The position numbers were made by a program, and so were the translations under genes. This document shows positions 28,753-41,066 of a stretch of DNA of 64,000 nt, piece by piece. The notes beneath the pieces were generated by a model. That model was given only the letters and a program-made list of their open reading frames with translations. It ran no database searches and was not told the DNA's origin. Source of the DNA: Streptomyces sp. PCS3-D2 (GTDB taxonomy: Bacteria > Actinomycetota > Actinomycetes > Streptomycetales > Streptomycetaceae); contig NZ_CP097800.1 in NCBI RefSeq assembly GCF_000612545.2, positions 4,526,501 through 4,590,500 on the forward strand, in the 5' to 3' direction. Each line of letters begins with the position of its first letter. Positions within the stretch are counted from its first letter, which is position 1.

Positions 28753-29595
28753 CTAGCGGTCCGCGGCGGGCTGTGCCGGGACGGTGGGGCCCTCGTAGCG
28801 GTACGGGTCGCTGCGCAGGCCGCGGGCTGTGACCACCAGGGTGAAGGGTGGTTTCGCCGACGGCGGGAGGGTGGCCGTCAGGGCGCCGGTCAGAGGGTCG
28901 GGGCGTGCGTCCAGCGGGGTGTCGTCGAGGGTGAGGCGGGCTTCGGTGAAGCCGCCGCCCTCGACCGTGAGGCGGTCGCCGGAGACCGAGGCCGCGGTGA
29001 TGACCGGGTTGGCCCGGGTGGCCAGCTTGTTGACGAGGTAGGCGCCGGCCGGTGCGCCCGTCAGGGCCCAGATTTCCTCGGGGAGGCGGGGGAGGCCCGC
29101 ACCCACGTCGGCGAGGAAGAAGAGGACGACGTAGAGCATCGTGACCGCGCTGAAGGCGACGTACTGGAGGTCGACGAGGTCGGTGCGTCCGCTGTCGTTC
29201 GCGATGAGCTCCCGCAGCGGCCGGCGGCCCGACCGGGTCGGCGGGGCGGCCGGTTTGGCGAGGCTGCCGCGTTCCACGCGCAGGCCGACGACGGTCTTGG
29301 CGGCGATCATCGCCACGTACGGGCCGCCGAGCAGCGGCAGGTACACCGTGGCCAGTGTGGACAGCGGGCCGTCCGAGCCGCGGAACCAGCTCACGCCGCC
29401 GCCCGCGGTGAGGCCGTAGCCGAGGATGGCGAGCAGGAGCCAGACCAGGATCACCGTCCACGCCAGGGCGAGCGCGGTCGAGGTGGAGAGCCGGCCGTCG
29501 CGGCCGGTGACGAAGGCCGGGCTGGTGTGCAGCCGCAGGCCGATCGGGCCGGCCAGCGCGGCCAGTAACAGCAGTGCGTACAGTGCGGATGCCAT
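28753..29595 (-). CDS. Membrane protein with C-terminal beta domain; contains a TTA codon
   Basis: The 280-residue protein has about four hydrophobic helices (about 1-20, 42-66, 78-100, 140-160) and an IPT/TIG-like extracytoplasmic C-terminal region (VITAASVSGDRLTVEGGGF, ARLTLDD). Codon 10, inside the first helix, is TTA (plus-strand 29566-29568), the only in-frame TTA I found in any called gene of the window. Translation should therefore depend on the tRNA-Leu(UAA) encoded at 62926. ATG 29595 with GGGGGAGA is well supported. It is 72 bases downstream of the MFS gene on the same strand. I do not recognise a named family. Confidence 0.75.
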   Translation of the reverse strand: MASALYALLLLAALAGPIGLRLHTSPAFVTGRDGRLSTSTALALAWTVILVWLLLAILGYGLTAGGGVSWFRGSDGPLSTLATVYLPLLGGPYVAMIAAKTVVGLRVERGSLAKPAAPPTRSGRRPLRELIANDSGRTDLVDLQYVAFSAVTMLYVVLFFLADVGAGLPRLPEEIWALTGAPAGAYLVNKLATRANPVITAASVSGDRLTVEGGGFTEARLTLDDTPLDARPDPLTGALTATLPPSAKPPFTLVVTARGLRSDPYRYEGPTVPAQPAADR

Positions 29596-29667
29596 GGTCT
29601 CCCCCGGATGACGGTGCTGCGTACGAGGGTCGCCCACTGCCCTGGCCATGACAAGGCGGTTCTCCGG

Positions 29668-31281
29668 CTACTCGTCGCGCAGTTCCGGCAGGACCGGGAA
29701 CCGGCGGGGCGCCAGCAGGAGCAGGACGAGGAGCGCGGCCACGGCGGCGGCCGTCGCGCCGAGGAAGATGTGCTCCACGGCGGCGGCCACGGCTTCGCGC
29801 AGATGGTCGGCGGCGGCCCCGGGGAGCAGGCCCGGGTGTGCCAGGGCCTCGGCCACGTCGTCGAGGTGGCGCGGGAGCCCCGGTACGGGGGCGTCGGCCA
29901 GACGGGCGGCGACGGTGGCGTTGGCGACGGCGGCGAGCAGGGCGGCGCCCACGCTCTGGCCGACCTGACGGCAGAAGAGCACCGAGGCGGTGGTGGTGCC
30001 GCGTTCGGCCCAGCCGACGGTGGACTGGACGCCGACGATCAGCGGGAGCTGGAAGAGGCCGAGGGCGGCGCCGAGCAGCAGCATGATCAGCGCCGGCTGC
30101 CAGGGCCGGGCGGGGTGGGGGAGCAGGGTGAAGGAGCCGAGCACGGCCGCGGCCAGGGCGATGCCGACGGCCGCGGTGTCGCGGAAGCCGATGCGCCGGT
30201 AGACGTGCTGGCTCAGGGCGGCGGTGACGGGCCAGCTGAGGGTCATCACGGACATGACGAGTCCGGCGCCGACAGGTCCGAGGCCGAGTACGGACTGGGC
30301 GTAGGTCGGCATGAAGACCATCGGGGCGACCATCAGCAGGCCCAGGGCGCCCATGGCCAGGTTGACGGCGGCGAGGGTGCGCCGGCGCCACACCCAACCG
30401 GGCAGCACCGGTTCCTCGGCCCGCCGTTCCACCCGGACGACCACGACGGCCGCGACGGCGCTGGCGCCGAGCAGTCCCAGGGAGGGCGCCGACAGCCAGG
30501 GCCAGGCGACCCCGCCCTGGACGAGGGCGAAGAGGAGGAGTCCGCCGCAGCAGAAGACGCCGAGGGCGCCCGCCCAGTCGACGGGGCCGCGGCGGCCGGG
30601 TGAGCGGACGGGCTCGGTCAGGTGACGGGTGATCATCCACAGGGCGAGGGCGGCCAGCGGCAGGTTGATCAGGAAGATCCACCGCCAGTGGGCGGAGGAG
30701 GCGAGCAGGCCGCCGAGGGCGGGGCCGGCCACGGCCGAGGCGGCCCAGACGCCGGACATGCGGGCCTGGATCCTCGGGCGCTCCCTCAGCGGGTACAGGT
30801 CGGCGGCCAGGGTCTGGACGGTGCCCTGGAGGGCGCCGCCGCCGAGGCCCTGGACGATCCGGAAGGCGATGAGGGCGGCCATGTTCCAGGCGGACGCGCA
30901 CAGCAGTGAGCCCAGGAGGAAGAGGCCGATGCCGAAGAGCAGCACGGGCTTGCGGCCGAAGGTGTCGGACAGTTTGCCGTAGACCGGCAGGGTGACGGTG
31001 ACGGCGAGCAGGTAGCCGGAGAAGAGCCAGGAGAAGACGGAGAAGCCGCCGAGGTCGCCGACGATCTGGGGGACGGCGGTGGCGACGACGGTGCTGTCGA
31101 GGGCGACGAGGGCCATGCCGAGCATCAGCGAGGCGACCACGGGGGCCGGGGGACGTCCGGCCGGTCCGACGGTCCGTCCGTCGGGCGTGTCATGGGCCGA
31201 AACGGCCGCACCGGGCGAGGCGCCGGCACGCCCTGCGGGGAGGTCGCCCGGACCTCCGCCCGTGCTGTCCGCTGTCGGCAC
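29668..31281 (-). CDS. MFS multidrug exporter, DHA2 (EmrB/QacA) type
   Basis: The 537-residue protein has a disordered Gly/Pro/Ala-rich start of about 40 residues and then about 14 hydrophobic helices. Motif A is GKLSDTFGRKPVL, motif C is AVAGPALGGLL, and the WRWIFLINLP segment is characteristic of drug/proton antiporters of this group. GTG 31281 is preferred (AAGGA 6 bases upstream) over GTG 31302. The substrate is unknown. A TTA-containing membrane gene follows and may be cotranscribed; the MFS gene itself has no TTA codon. Confidence 0.85.
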   Translation of the reverse strand: MPTADSTGGGPGDLPAGRAGASPGAAVSAHDTPDGRTVGPAGRPPAPVVASLMLGMALVALDSTVVATAVPQIVGDLGGFSVFSWLFSGYLLAVTVTLPVYGKLSDTFGRKPVLLFGIGLFLLGSLLCASAWNMAALIAFRIVQGLGGGALQGTVQTLAADLYPLRERPRIQARMSGVWAASAVAGPALGGLLASSAHWRWIFLINLPLAALALWMITRHLTEPVRSPGRRGPVDWAGALGVFCCGGLLLFALVQGGVAWPWLSAPSLGLLGASAVAAVVVVRVERRAEEPVLPGWVWRRRTLAAVNLAMGALGLLMVAPMVFMPTYAQSVLGLGPVGAGLVMSVMTLSWPVTAALSQHVYRRIGFRDTAAVGIALAAAVLGSFTLLPHPARPWQPALIMLLLGAALGLFQLPLIVGVQSTVGWAERGTTTASVLFCRQVGQSVGAALLAAVANATVAARLADAPVPGLPRHLDDVAEALAHPGLLPGAAADHLREAVAAAVEHIFLGATAAAVAALLVLLLLAPRRFPVLPELRDE

Positions 31282-31610
31282 CGAGATTCCTTCCCCTTGC
31301 ACGTAGATGCGGGGGACACCATCTCACCGCCGCCCTGCGGGCGATATCCCTCAGGCCGTGTAGTCCGAAGGGCGGACAACCCCTAGGGGTCCCTCCGCAC
31401 TGTGGGCCAGGGGTCTTTCCTCCCGGCGGAGGAGGTGGGGGCGCCGGGCGTCTTCTTGACTGGAACGTACGAACCCGGGGGCGCGGGTGGGGTTAACCCC
31501 CGGGTGGATACGGCTACGGGCACCAGCGCGCCGAGGGTCCCGCCGCCGCAGACTTCATCACGGCGACGCAGGTACGCAGACGCACAGACACGCGAAGAAG
31601 GAGACAGACC
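31282..31610. other. Divergent promoter region between the MFS exporter and the first ABC operon
   Basis: In this 329-base gap I see a TTGACT hexamer at 31457-31462 and an inverted repeat with arms CCCGGGGG (31474-31481) and CCCCCGGG (31497-31504). The 12-base palindrome GGGGTTAACCCC overlaps the right arm. These are plausible regulatory elements for the ABC operon. I could not define a matching -10 box. Confidence 0.4.
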
Positions 31611-32399
31611 GTGACAACGGCAATGACCGAAACCAGGCACGGGGGTACTGGAGGGCATGCTGCCGTCGCGGCCCGGGCGCGGAAGGTCGTCAAGGCCTAC
31701 GGCTCCGGGGAGACGCGTGTCGTCGCCCTCGACGAGGTGGACGTGGACATCATGCGCGGCCAGTTCACCGCGATCATGGGTCCGTCGGGTTCCGGCAAGT
31801 CCACGCTGATGCACTGCCTCGCCGGTCTCGACACGGTCACCAGCGGGCAGATCCACCTGGACGACACCGAGATCACCGGGCTGAAGGACAAGAAGCTGAC
31901 GCGGCTGCGCCGCGACCGGATCGGCTTCATCTTCCAGGCCTTCAATCTGCTGCCCACGCTCAACGCCCTGGAGAACATCACGCTCCCCATGGACATCGCG
32001 GGCCGCAAGCCCGAGGCGGAGTGGCTCAACCGGGTGGTGGAGACCGTGGGCCTCTCCGGCCGTCTGGGGCACCGGCCGACCGAGCTGTCCGGCGGCCAGC
32101 AGCAGCGCGTGGCGGTGGCCCGCGCCCTCGCTGCCCGCCCCGAGATCATCTTCGGTGACGAGCCGACCGGAAACCTGGACTCCCGCGCCGGCGCCGAGGT
32201 CCTCGGCTTCCTGCGCCGTTCGGTGGACGAGCTCGGTCAGACCATCGTGATGGTCACCCACGACCCCGTCGCCGCCTCCTACGCCGACCGCGTCATCTTC
32301 CTCGCCGACGGCCGGATCGTCGACGAGATGCACGCGCCCACCGCCGACCAGGTTTTGGACCGGATGAAGGACTTCGACGCGCGCGGGCGGACCTCATGA
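31611..32399 (+). CDS. ABC transporter ATP-binding protein (MacB/LolD type)
   Basis: The 262-residue ATPase has Walker A GPSGSGKST, Q-loop FIFQAFNLLPTL, signature LSGGQQQRVAVARAL, Walker B IIFGDEPTGNLDS and the H-loop VTHDP. This is the MacB/LolD/FtsE class that pairs with FtsX-like permeases to move lipoproteins, peptides or drugs, or to work mechanically on the envelope. Its C-terminal tail LDRMKDFDARGRTS is shared with the ATPase at 61.7 kb. GTG 31611 follows AAGGAG. The stop overlaps the permease start (ATGA), so stoichiometric translation is expected. Confidence 0.93.
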   Translation: MTTAMTETRHGGTGGHAAVAARARKVVKAYGSGETRVVALDEVDVDIMRGQFTAIMGPSGSGKSTLMHCLAGLDTVTSGQIHLDDTEITGLKDKKLTRLRRDRIGFIFQAFNLLPTLNALENITLPMDIAGRKPEAEWLNRVVETVGLSGRLGHRPTELSGGQQQRVAVARALAARPEIIFGDEPTGNLDSRAGAEVLGFLRRSVDELGQTIVMVTHDPVAASYADRVIFLADGRIVDEMHAPTADQVLDRMKDFDARGRTS

Positions 32400-34981
32400 G
32401 CAACACGGTCCTGAAGACCTCGCGGCGCAACTTCGTCGCGCACAAGGGGCGGATGGCGCTCTCGGCCGTCGCGGTCCTGCTCTCCGTCGCCTTCGTCTGC
32501 GGCACGCTGGTATTCACCGACACCATGAACACCACCTTCGACAAGCTGTTCGCCGTCACCAGTTCCGACGTGACGGTCAGCCCCAAGGACGCCGAGGGCG
32601 GGGACGAGGCCCCCGACCGGGGCAAGCCCGAGATGCTGGCGGGCTCGGTGGTCGAGCAGGTCGGTAAGGCCGAGGGCGTCAAGAGCGCCGAGGGCGGCGT
32701 CGTCTCGACGGCCGTCACGGTGGTCAACGCCAAGAACGAGAACATGGGCTCGACCACCGGCGCGCCGACCATCGCGGGCAACTGGAGCGACAACGAGCTC
32801 AAGTCCATGAAGATCACCTCGGGTCGGGCGCCGCGCGGCCCCACCGAGATGATGGTCGACGCCGACACCGCGAAGAAGCACGGCCTGAAGCTCGGTGACG
32901 AGTTGCGCACCATCGCCGTCACCGGCGACACCCGCGCCACGATCACCGGCATCGCCACCTTCACCGTGACCAATCCGGGCGCGGCCATCGTCTACTTCGA
33001 CACGGCCACCGCGCAGCGGGCGCTGCTCGGCTCGCCCGACTCCTTCACGCACGTCAACGTCACCGCCGAGGACGGGGTGAGCGACGAGCAGCTCAAGGCG
33101 AACGTGGCGAAGGCCGTCGGCGCGGACACCTACACCCTGCAGACCGCCAAGGAAGCCGCGGACGAGAACCGCAAGGACGTCGGCGCCTTCCTCGACGTCA
33201 TGAAGTACGTCATGCTCGGCTTCGCCGGCATCGCCTTCCTCGTCGGCATCTTCCTGATCTTCAACACCTTCTCCATGCTGGTCGCCCAGCGCACCCGCGA
33301 GATCGGCCTGATGCGTGCCATCGGCGCCGACAGCGGGCAGGTCCTGCAGTCCGTGGTCGTCGAGGCCCTCCTGCTCGGCGTGGTCGGTTCGGTCCTCGGT
33401 GTGGCGGCGGGCGTGGGCCTGGCCGTCGGCCTCATGGCCCTCATGGGTCAGATGGGCATGCACCTGTCCACCGACGACCTGACCATCGCCTGGACCACTC
33501 CCGTCGCGGGCATCGTCCTCGGCGTGATCGTGACCGTCGTCTCCGCCTTCGTCCCGGCCCGCCGAGCCGGCAAGGTCTCCCCGATGGCGGCACTGCGCGA
33601 GTCCGGCACCCCGGGGGACAAGAAGGCCGGCCGGGTCCGGGCCGTCCTCGGCCTGGTCCTCACCGCCGTCGGCGGCGGCGCCCTCTACCTCGCCGCCGCC
33701 GCCGAGAAGGCCGCGGCCGGATCCCTCTGGCTGGGCCTGGGCGTCGTCCTCACCCTGATCGGCTTCATCGTGATCGGCCCGCTGCTCGCCGCGGGCGTGG
33801 TGCGGGTGCTCTCCGGTGTGGTCCTGCGGCCCTTCGGTTCCGTGGGCCGGCTCGCGGAGCGCAACGCCCTGCGCAACCCGCGCCGCACCGGCGCCACCGC
33901 CGCCGCGCTGATGATCGGCCTCGCGCTGGTCGCCTGCCTGTCGGTGGTCGGCTCCTCGATGGTGGCCTCCGCGACCGATGAGCTCGACAAGTCGGTCGGC
34001 GCGGACTACATCGTCGCCTCCGAGGCCCGCCAGCCCGTCCTGCCGCAGGCCGAGCAGGCGCTGCGCGCCACCGCCGGCCTCGACCACGTCACCGCCTACC
34101 GCCTGGTGGACGTCAAGCTCACCGCGCCCGACGGAACCACCGAGGAGACCGGCCTCGGCGCGACCGACCCGACGTACGCCAAGGACATCCGGCGCAAGAT
34201 GACGGCCGGCGAGCACGCGGCGGCCTACGGCGCGGGCTCCATGTCGGTCGGCTCCCTCTACGCCACCGCGCACGGCATCGAGCTCGGTGACGAGATGACG
34301 GTCGCCTTCACCGGCGGCAGCACGGTCACGCTGAAGGTCGCGGCGATCACCAGCGACGAGGGCAACCTCGACAAGGGCATGAAGTACATCAGCACCGAGA
34401 CCGCCCGGGCCAACCTGCCGGCGGACCGGATGCCGCTGCCCTTCATGCTGCTGGCCACCGCGAAGGACGGGCAGTCCGACGCGGCGGCGTACCAGTCGGT
34501 CAAGGAGGCCATGGGCGACTACCCGCAGTACGTCGTGCGCGACCAGGCCGACTACAAGCAGGCGCTGAAGGACCAGGTCGGCCAGCTGCTGAACATGGTC
34601 TACGGCCTGCTCGGCCTCGCCATCGTCGTCGCGGTCCTGGGCGTCGTGAACACCCTGGCCCTGTCGGTGGTCGAGCGGACCCGCGAGATCGGCCTGATGC
34701 GCGCCATCGGCCTTTCCCGCCGCCAGCTGCGCCGCATGATCCGCCTGGAGTCGGTGGTCATCGCCCTCTTCGGCGCTCTGCTCGGTCTCGGGCTGGGCAT
34801 GGGCTGGGGGGCCACCGCGCAGCAGCTGCTGGCGCTGGAGGGCCTGAAGGTCCTGGAGATCCCGTGGTCGACGATCATCGGAGTGTTCGCCGCGTCCGCG
34901 TTCGTGGGCCTGTTCGCCGCGCTGGTCCCGGCCTTCCGGGCGGGACGGATGAACGTCCTGAACGCGATCGCGAGCGAGTAG
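32396..34981 (+). CDS. FtsX/MacB-type ABC permease
   Basis: The 861-residue permease has an N-terminal helix, a large extracytoplasmic MacB-like domain, three helices of the first FtsX domain (about 260-400, including QRTREIGLMRAIGA), a second extracytoplasmic domain, and a second FtsX domain at the C-terminus (VVERTREIGLMRAIGL). The duplicated EIGLMRAIG coupling motif is typical. It is translationally coupled to the preceding ATPase. The substrate is unknown. A 16-bp hairpin ends the operon. A paralogue lies at 59.1 kb. Confidence 0.92.
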   Translation: MSNTVLKTSRRNFVAHKGRMALSAVAVLLSVAFVCGTLVFTDTMNTTFDKLFAVTSSDVTVSPKDAEGGDEAPDRGKPEMLAGSVVEQVGKAEGVKSAEGGVVSTAVTVVNAKNENMGSTTGAPTIAGNWSDNELKSMKITSGRAPRGPTEMMVDADTAKKHGLKLGDELRTIAVTGDTRATITGIATFTVTNPGAAIVYFDTATAQRALLGSPDSFTHVNVTAEDGVSDEQLKANVAKAVGADTYTLQTAKEAADENRKDVGAFLDVMKYVMLGFAGIAFLVGIFLIFNTFSMLVAQRTREIGLMRAIGADSGQVLQSVVVEALLLGVVGSVLGVAAGVGLAVGLMALMGQMGMHLSTDDLTIAWTTPVAGIVLGVIVTVVSAFVPARRAGKVSPMAALRESGTPGDKKAGRVRAVLGLVLTAVGGGALYLAAAAEKAAAGSLWLGLGVVLTLIGFIVIGPLLAAGVVRVLSGVVLRPFGSVGRLAERNALRNPRRTGATAAALMIGLALVACLSVVGSSMVASATDELDKSVGADYIVASEARQPVLPQAEQALRATAGLDHVTAYRLVDVKLTAPDGTTEETGLGATDPTYAKDIRRKMTAGEHAAAYGAGSMSVGSLYATAHGIELGDEMTVAFTGGSTVTLKVAAITSDEGNLDKGMKYISTETARANLPADRMPLPFMLLATAKDGQSDAAAYQSVKEAMGDYPQYVVRDQADYKQALKDQVGQLLNMVYGLLGLAIVVAVLGVVNTLALSVVERTREIGLMRAIGLSRRQLRRMIRLESVVIALFGALLGLGLGMGWGATAQQLLALEGLKVLEIPWSTIIGVFAASAFVGLFAALVPAFRAGRMNVLNAIASE

Positions 34982-35005
34982 CCGGCGCCGCGTTCGTACG
35001 GGGGT

Positions 35006-35044
35006 GGGCACAGGCCCGGGACTCACCGTCCCGGGCCTGTGCCC
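35006..35044. terminator. Bidirectional hairpin between the ABC permease and DUF2079 gene
   Basis: A perfect 16-bp stem (35006-35021 with 35029-35044) closes a 7-base loop between convergent genes. Confidence 0.85.
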
Positions 35045-35074
35045 TTGCCGTGTCCGCCGGTGCGGCCGGCCGGT

Positions 35075-36490
35075 TCAACCGGCGGTGTCGCGCTGCATCA
35101 GGACGACTCCTCCGGCCTCGCCCACCAGCGTGTACCGCTCGCCGGGGTGGAGCTGGGAGGCGTAGTGGGTCGGGTCCTCGCCGGCCCACTTGCTGCCGTT
35201 GTCGATGGTGATCCAGTCCGGCACCACGCCCTTGCTGCCCCCGATCCACAGGACCCGGCAGCGGGAGGTCAGCCGGGTCAGCGGGGTGGTGTCCGCCTCC
35301 ACGGTGGCCCCGTCGGGGATCCGGCTCAGGAGCGCTTCGATCGCGACGACGCGGTCGGGCTTCGCGTACGTGGACGCCTCCGTGAGCTTGGCGGTCGGCA
35401 TGCCGGTCATGGCCAGCGCGAGGGAGGCGGCGAGCACCGCCGTGGGCAGCTGCAGGGCGTAGGAGCGCAGCCAGGGCCGTTCGCCGCGCCGGACGATGTC
35501 GATGGCGTCGACCAGGGCGAGGGCGACGACGGGCATCAGTACGGCGCTGTAGTGCCAGTCGGTGGACCAGTAGTGGTCGTCCCCGGACAGGAACCGCCAG
35601 CCGAGGGTGGGCGCGGCCACCAGCAGCAGCGGCGAGCGCAGGGCGAGCAGGCCGGAGGTGGGGATCAGCACCCATCCCAGCGTCGCCAGCTTGGTGCCGG
35701 TGCCGGCGAGGGGTCCCGCCCCGTCGATCTTGTGCCAGTAGCCGTAGCCGTCGGTCGCGAAGGACGGTATGACGACCGTGAACACCAGTACGGCCGCCAG
35801 GCAGGCGGCCGCGGCGATGCCGAGCGCGGTCAGGGCGGTCCGCCGGTCGGTGGTGCGGCTGCGCCAGGCCACCACGACCGCCAGCGCGGCCAGCGTGAAG
35901 CCGAGGTCTTCCTTGACGAGAAGCAGCGGCAGCCCCCACAGCAGGGCGGTCCGCCAGCGCCCGGCCAGGACCGCCTCCAGGGCGAAGGCCAGCAGCGGCA
36001 CGGCGAAAGCGATCTCGTGGAAGTCGAACTCCACCGCCCGCTGGACGCCCCAGGACAGGCCGTACGCGACACCGACGGCGATGCCGCGGCCCCGGCCGAG
36101 GAGCCGTGCGGCCGCCCGGGTGACGGGGACGGCGGAGAGCGCGAACAGCGCGGCCTGTACGACCAGCAGGGTGACGGGCCCGGGGAAGACCCGGTAGACG
36201 GGGGCGACGAGCGCGATGATCGGGCTGAAGTGGTCCCCGAGGATGTTGGCCCCCGGCCCCTTCAGGTCGGCGACGGGCTCCTGGAGGTGGGCGTACGCGC
36301 GAATCGCCTGCTCGAAGATCCCCAGATCCCATGAGGGCCAGTCCATGCGCCGGAACCGGCCGACGGACAGGACGAGGTAGACGAGGAACAGCCCGGAGGC
36401 CACCAGCCAGGGTCCGCCCCGGCGGACCGGTTCCGCCCTCGAAGGGGCCTGGGCCGCCGGCGCCGGGCGGGCTATGGCATCGCTCGTCAC
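35075..36490 (-). CDS. DUF2079-type multi-pass membrane protein
   Basis: The 471-residue protein has about ten hydrophobic helices and the DUF2079 landmarks: WDLGIFEQAIRAYAHL near the first loop, NILGDHFSPIIALVAPVYR, EFDFHEIAFAVPLLAF, a KEDLGF segment and a final periplasmic domain (HYASQLHPGERYTLV). The fold is related to GT-C glycosyltransferases, with acidic residues in the first loop; a lipid-linked sugar donor is an inference. GTG 36490 has GAGGAG about 10 bases upstream. It is divergent from mfd. Confidence 0.82.
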   Translation of the reverse strand: MTSDAIARPAPAAQAPSRAEPVRRGGPWLVASGLFLVYLVLSVGRFRRMDWPSWDLGIFEQAIRAYAHLQEPVADLKGPGANILGDHFSPIIALVAPVYRVFPGPVTLLVVQAALFALSAVPVTRAAARLLGRGRGIAVGVAYGLSWGVQRAVEFDFHEIAFAVPLLAFALEAVLAGRWRTALLWGLPLLLVKEDLGFTLAALAVVVAWRSRTTDRRTALTALGIAAAACLAAVLVFTVVIPSFATDGYGYWHKIDGAGPLAGTGTKLATLGWVLIPTSGLLALRSPLLLVAAPTLGWRFLSGDDHYWSTDWHYSAVLMPVVALALVDAIDIVRRGERPWLRSYALQLPTAVLAASLALAMTGMPTAKLTEASTYAKPDRVVAIEALLSRIPDGATVEADTTPLTRLTSRCRVLWIGGSKGVVPDWITIDNGSKWAGEDPTHYASQLHPGERYTLVGEAGGVVLMQRDTAG

Positions 36491-36733
36491 GGACTCGTGC
36501 TCCTCGGCCGTTCGGCGTGAACTCCTGCGGGAAGGACGCGGCGAGCTCAGGCGGTGGGTACGTGGACATCGTAGAGCGGGAGCGACGCCTCCAGGATGAC
36601 GAGGAGCCGCGCCCGCGCCGTGACCCGAATCCCTCGCGCGTCGGTGCGGGCGCCGTCGTAGGGTGGGAACCCCCGGCCCGTACGACGTGTCGGGTCCTTC
36701 GCGTTGCCCCCTCACCGGACGGAAAGCCGCCTC

Positions 36734-40267
<3,534 letters not shown>

Positions 40268-40281
40268 GGGCCGGCTGCCGC

Positions 40282-40307
40282 GGCGGGGGAGCGGGGGCTC
40301 CCCCGCC
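40282..40307 (+). terminator. Hairpin after mfd
   Basis: A perfect 11-bp stem (40282-40292 with 40297-40307) closes a 4-base loop, 15 bases after the mfd stop. Confidence 0.75.
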
Positions 40308-40436
40308 CGCGGCCACCGCCGCGGCGGGGCCGTGCTGCGACCCTGCAACGGTTGCGCGCATCCCCTCACTGATGGCCGGGAACGCTGTATACCCTCAGAC
40401 CCGAAACCTCTTCCGCACGGCCCGTCAGGAGCAGCG

Positions 40437-41066
40437 ATGCACGGCCCCGGCCTTCCGCCGCAGCCCGCCCCACAGCCCACCCCGGGCGGCGTGGTGACAC
40501 TGCGCGTGGTGTTCATGCTGCTGCCCGTCCTGAGCTGCGGCTTCCTGGCGTGGGGCTCGATGCTGCGGCTCGCGCTGGTCACCCGCAAGTCCCGGGACTG
40601 GGCGCTGCTGGTGCTCAGCGGCGTGCTGGCCGTCGCCTGGATGACGCTGATCGAGATCGACCCCACCCCCGACGTCAACGGCTGGCAGGGCAACCTCGGC
40701 GCCGGTGGCTCGATCCTGACGGGCTTCGCGACCTGCGTGTACTTCCTCGTCGCCGACATCAAGCACCACGAGGCCCTGCGCTCCGCGGCGCCCGCGCCCT
40801 GGTACCCGGGGCAGCCCGCGCCCTTCAACCAGCCGCAGCAGACCTCGCCCTCCTACGGCTACCCGCACGCCCAGGCCCCCACCGTGATCTCGGGCCGGAC
40901 CCCGGCCGTCCCGCAGGTGCCGCCGCAGCCGACCCCGCCCCCGCGCATCGGGCAGGTCCGCGCCGAACTCGACGAGCTCAGTGAGCTGCTGCGCAAGCAG
41001 ACCCCGCCGCCGGGCAGCCCGCGCCAGGACCCGAACCAGACCGCCTTCGGGGACCCGCAGCAGTGA
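40437..41066 (+). CDS. Three-helix membrane protein coupled to a Ser/Thr kinase
   Basis: The 209-residue protein has a short Pro-rich start, three hydrophobic helices (about 21-44, 56-76, 91-108) and a long Pro/Gln/Gly-rich cytoplasmic-type tail containing the amphipathic segment VRAELDELSELLRKQ. ATG 40437 is preceded by AGGAG. Its TGA stop overlaps the GTG of the kinase gene (GTGA), so the two are translated together. I do not recognise a characterised family. A membrane anchor, regulator or substrate of the kinase is the simplest inference. Confidence 0.78.
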   Translation: MHGPGLPPQPAPQPTPGGVVTLRVVFMLLPVLSCGFLAWGSMLRLALVTRKSRDWALLVLSGVLAVAWMTLIEIDPTPDVNGWQGNLGAGGSILTGFATCVYFLVADIKHHEALRSAAPAPWYPGQPAPFNQPQQTSPSYGYPHAQAPTVISGRTPAVPQVPPQPTPPPRIGQVRAELDELSELLRKQTPPPGSPRQDPNQTAFGDPQQ

